Assembly: GCA_017990795.1 (NCBI GenBank)
Contig: JAGNNG010000069.1
Span: 1-7,889, forward strand
Direction of reading: 5' to 3'
Source of the DNA: Deltaproteobacteria bacterium
GTDB taxonomy: Bacteria; Myxococcota_A; Polyangia; Palsa-1104; JAEUJZ01
Length of the DNA stretch: 7,889 nucleotides
The translations under genes and the position numbers were made by a program. The notes under the pieces were generated by a model. That model was not told where the DNA came from. It searched no databases and was given only the letters and a program-made list of their open reading frames with translations. Positions 6,276 to 7,889 of the stretch are shown here, piece after piece; the stretch's first letter is position 1; each line of letters begins with the position of its first letter.

Positions 6276-7889
6276 ATGACGCAGGTCGGAGTCGGGTCTG
6301 GTTGGCGGGGGCGGTTGCGCGAGGGGCACGGGCGGCGGGAGCTGTTGCGAAGGCTGACGCTGCTGCTGGTACTGCTGGGGCTTGTGGGCGGGTCGCGCGT
6401 CGGTCATGCGCAGCTGCAAAATGGTCAGATACAAGGCGTGGTGACCAGCGACGCGGACGACAAGCCGCTGGCGGGCGTCACGGTCATGGTCTCGGGACCG
6501 GCGCTGCAGGCGGAGCAGGTCGAGATCACGGGGGCCGACGGTCGCTACGTCGTGACCCAGCTGCCGTCGGGCGATGACTACGTGGTGCGGTTTTACCTAG
6601 GCGAGTCCGTCGTCGAGCGGCCCGGAATTCGCATTGCGCAGAACAAGACGCTGTCGGTCAGCATCGCGATGCCGATGCTCAAGATGCGCAAAGAGGTCAA
6701 AGTCATTCGCGAGCGCGCTCCCAACGTCGACACCGCGACTGCGAACTCGGGCGTCGAGATCAACCAAGACGTCATGAAAAACACCGCCGTGCGCGGTCGT
6801 ACCTACGAGAGCGTGCTGTCGCTGGCTCCGGGCACCGTCGATCCGCCACGCGGGCAGGGCGGCGACATCGGCGTCTCGATCTCGGGCTCTACCGGCAACG
6901 AAAATAACTTCATCATCGACGGCCTGAACACCTCGGACCCCAACACTGGCGTGATTGGCACCGAGCTGCACCAGTACTTTATCAAAGAGGTCAACGTCAT
7001 CACCGGCGGCTATCAGGCCGAGTACGGACGCGCGACCGGCGGCGTGGTCTCGATGGTCACCAAGATGGGCGGCAACGACCTGCACGGCAGCGTGTTCGGC
7101 TCGGTGCAGCCGTACCAGATCAAGGCACCCACCGTCGGACGCTTGGGGGAAGCGCTGGCGATTCGGCGCAACACCGACGGCCTAGTCTACGACTACGGCT
7201 TTGAGCTAGGCGGGGCCATCGTCAAGGACCGGCTGTGGTTTTATGTTGGACTGGCACCGACGACATCCGTGTTTCGGACCGACCGCGTGACGCGACGGCT
7301 GATTCGCGATCCAGCGACGGGGCAGGCGCAGAGCCTAGCCGACTATCAGTGCCCTACCTATCTGGCGACCGACCTGTACTGTCGCGGCGGTCGTCAGCTT
7401 GCGCTGGCCACTGAGGAGCTAGCCGAGCACACCACGTCGTATGAAGAGACGCGCCGGCTTTATAACGGTATCGCCAAGCTGCAGTTTAATATCTCGCCCG
7501 ATCACAATATCTCCGTCGGTTATATCGCTTCGCCGAGTACCTTTGATGGCTATTCATCACTAAGACCGTTCCGCAATGCCAATGTGTCTGACTTCCAATA
7601 TGCAGATACGTTGCAAGTTCACGATGTCATGACGCGCTATGTCGGCAAGCTTCTTCAGCGCAAGCTGCAGATTGATGTCATGTATGGCTTTCATTATCAG
7701 GGTCTGGATACGCGTCCGCGCAATATCGATAAGCCCATCTACTACTATCTAGCAGATGCCGCCAATCCCTATTCGCTATCCGACTTTGAGAACGTGCCCG
7801 AGTGTCAGCGGCAAGGCGGATTTAATCCCTGTCCGCTAACATCCTATCGGCGTAATGGCTTTGCCCAATATAATATCACGGCACTACAG
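6276..7889 (+). CDS. Oar-like TonB-dependent receptor, N-terminal part (runs off the window)
   Basis: The frame stays open for 538 codons to the window end; the C-terminal barrel is missing. AAAGGG (6261-6266) lies nine bases before the ATG. The signal core LTLLLVLLGLVGG (27-39) ends in GHA (43-45), behind an unusually long Arg-rich n-region; a TTG at 6345 would give a normal-length signal but has poor ribosome-site spacing. Residues about 50-132 form a carboxypeptidase-regulatory-like beta-sandwich (GVVTSDADDKPLAGVTV, TGADGRYVV). Residues about 155-275 are the TonB plug: GRTYESVLSLAPG, NNFIIDGLNTSDPNTG, ITGGYQAEYGRATGGVV. Barrel strands begin at about 270. This arrangement is that of Oar of Myxococcus and related CarboxypepD_reg TonB receptors, outer-membrane proteins energised by TonB for import or, for Oar, linked to development and protease secretion. 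Base composition falls sharply after about 7440. The ligand is unknown. Confidence 0.88.
   Translation, partial: MTQVGVGSGWRGRLREGHGRRELLRRLTLLLVLLGLVGGSRVGHAQLQNGQIQGVVTSDADDKPLAGVTVMVSGPALQAEQVEITGADGRYVVTQLPSGDDYVVRFYLGESVVERPGIRIAQNKTLSVSIAMPMLKMRKEVKVIRERAPNVDTATANSGVEINQDVMKNTAVRGRTYESVLSLAPGTVDPPRGQGGDIGVSISGSTGNENNFIIDGLNTSDPNTGVIGTELHQYFIKEVNVITGGYQAEYGRATGGVVSMVTKMGGNDLHGSVFGSVQPYQIKAPTVGRLGEALAIRRNTDGLVYDYGFELGGAIVKDRLWFYVGLAPTTSVFRTDRVTRRLIRDPATGQAQSLADYQCPTYLATDLYCRGGRQLALATEELAEHTTSYEETRRLYNGIAKLQFNISPDHNISVGYIASPSTFDGYSSLRPFRNANVSDFQYADTLQVHDVMTRYVGKLLQRKLQIDVMYGFHYQGLDTRPRNIDKPIYYYLADAANPYSLSDFENVPECQRQGGFNPCPLTSYRRNGFAQYNITALQ

Noticed and set aside
6330..6360. Twin-arginine export motif in the receptor signal (RRELLRRL)
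   Set aside because: The residues do not match the S/T-R-R-x-F-L-K pattern well, and TonB-dependent receptors are exported by Sec; the Arg residues are better read as a basic n-region.
6597..7085. Minus-strand open frame of 162 codons inside the receptor gene
   Set aside because: The + strand frame encodes a clear plug domain over the same bases; the antisense product shows no motif.
1..7889. CRISPR arrays, tRNA or rRNA genes, insertion sequences or phage genes
   Set aside because: No regularly spaced repeats, cloverleaf-like segments, transposase motifs or terminal inverted repeats were seen on either strand.

Overview
The window looks like a chromosomal piece of a GC-rich predatory or saprophytic deltaproteobacterium of the Myxococcota. 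Three things point there. The first complete gene encodes a secreted enzyme ending in a MYXO-CTERM-type tail (a Cys-rich motif, a hydrophobic helix, then a basic cluster). The last gene is an Oar-like TonB-dependent receptor with an N-terminal carboxypeptidase-regulatory-like domain. A CHAP-domain lipoprotein carries a Cys-rich C-terminal module of a kind I associate with myxobacterial secreted proteins. This assignment is inference from family knowledge; no ribosomal or marker gene is present.

Layout: (a) 1-225, the 3' end of an unrecognised gene on +. (b) 274-2628 and 2625-4247, two + strand genes joined by an ATGA overlap: a large exported GH15-like glycoside hydrolase predicted to be surface-anchored, and an exported outer-membrane beta-barrel protein of a family I do not recognise. 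The pair ends at a strong intrinsic terminator (4267-4309). (c) 4317-5087, a CHAP-domain peptidoglycan hydrolase lipoprotein on -, convergent with the pair. (d) 5244-6080, a crotonase-fold (enoyl-CoA hydratase/isomerase) gene on -, 156 bp upstream of the lipoprotein gene. (e) 6081-6275, a divergent control region with an inverted repeat. (f) 6276 to the end of the window, a TonB-dependent receptor on +, truncated at the window edge.

How the genes may work together: the hydrolase and the barrel are the only clearly coupled pair. They suggest a small surface glycan-processing unit, with an anchored exo-acting alpha-glucan-type enzyme next to an outer-membrane pore. The CHAP lipoprotein, crotonase and receptor show no sequence evidence of belonging to that pathway, although four of the five complete or near-complete genes encode cell-envelope proteins. 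The intergenic gaps are short (48, 69, 156 and 195 bp), and no RNA genes, insertion sequences or CRISPR arrays were seen. Two stretches, 1-225 and about 7440-7889, have clearly lower GC (about 50%) than the rest (about 60-68% in the blocks counted).
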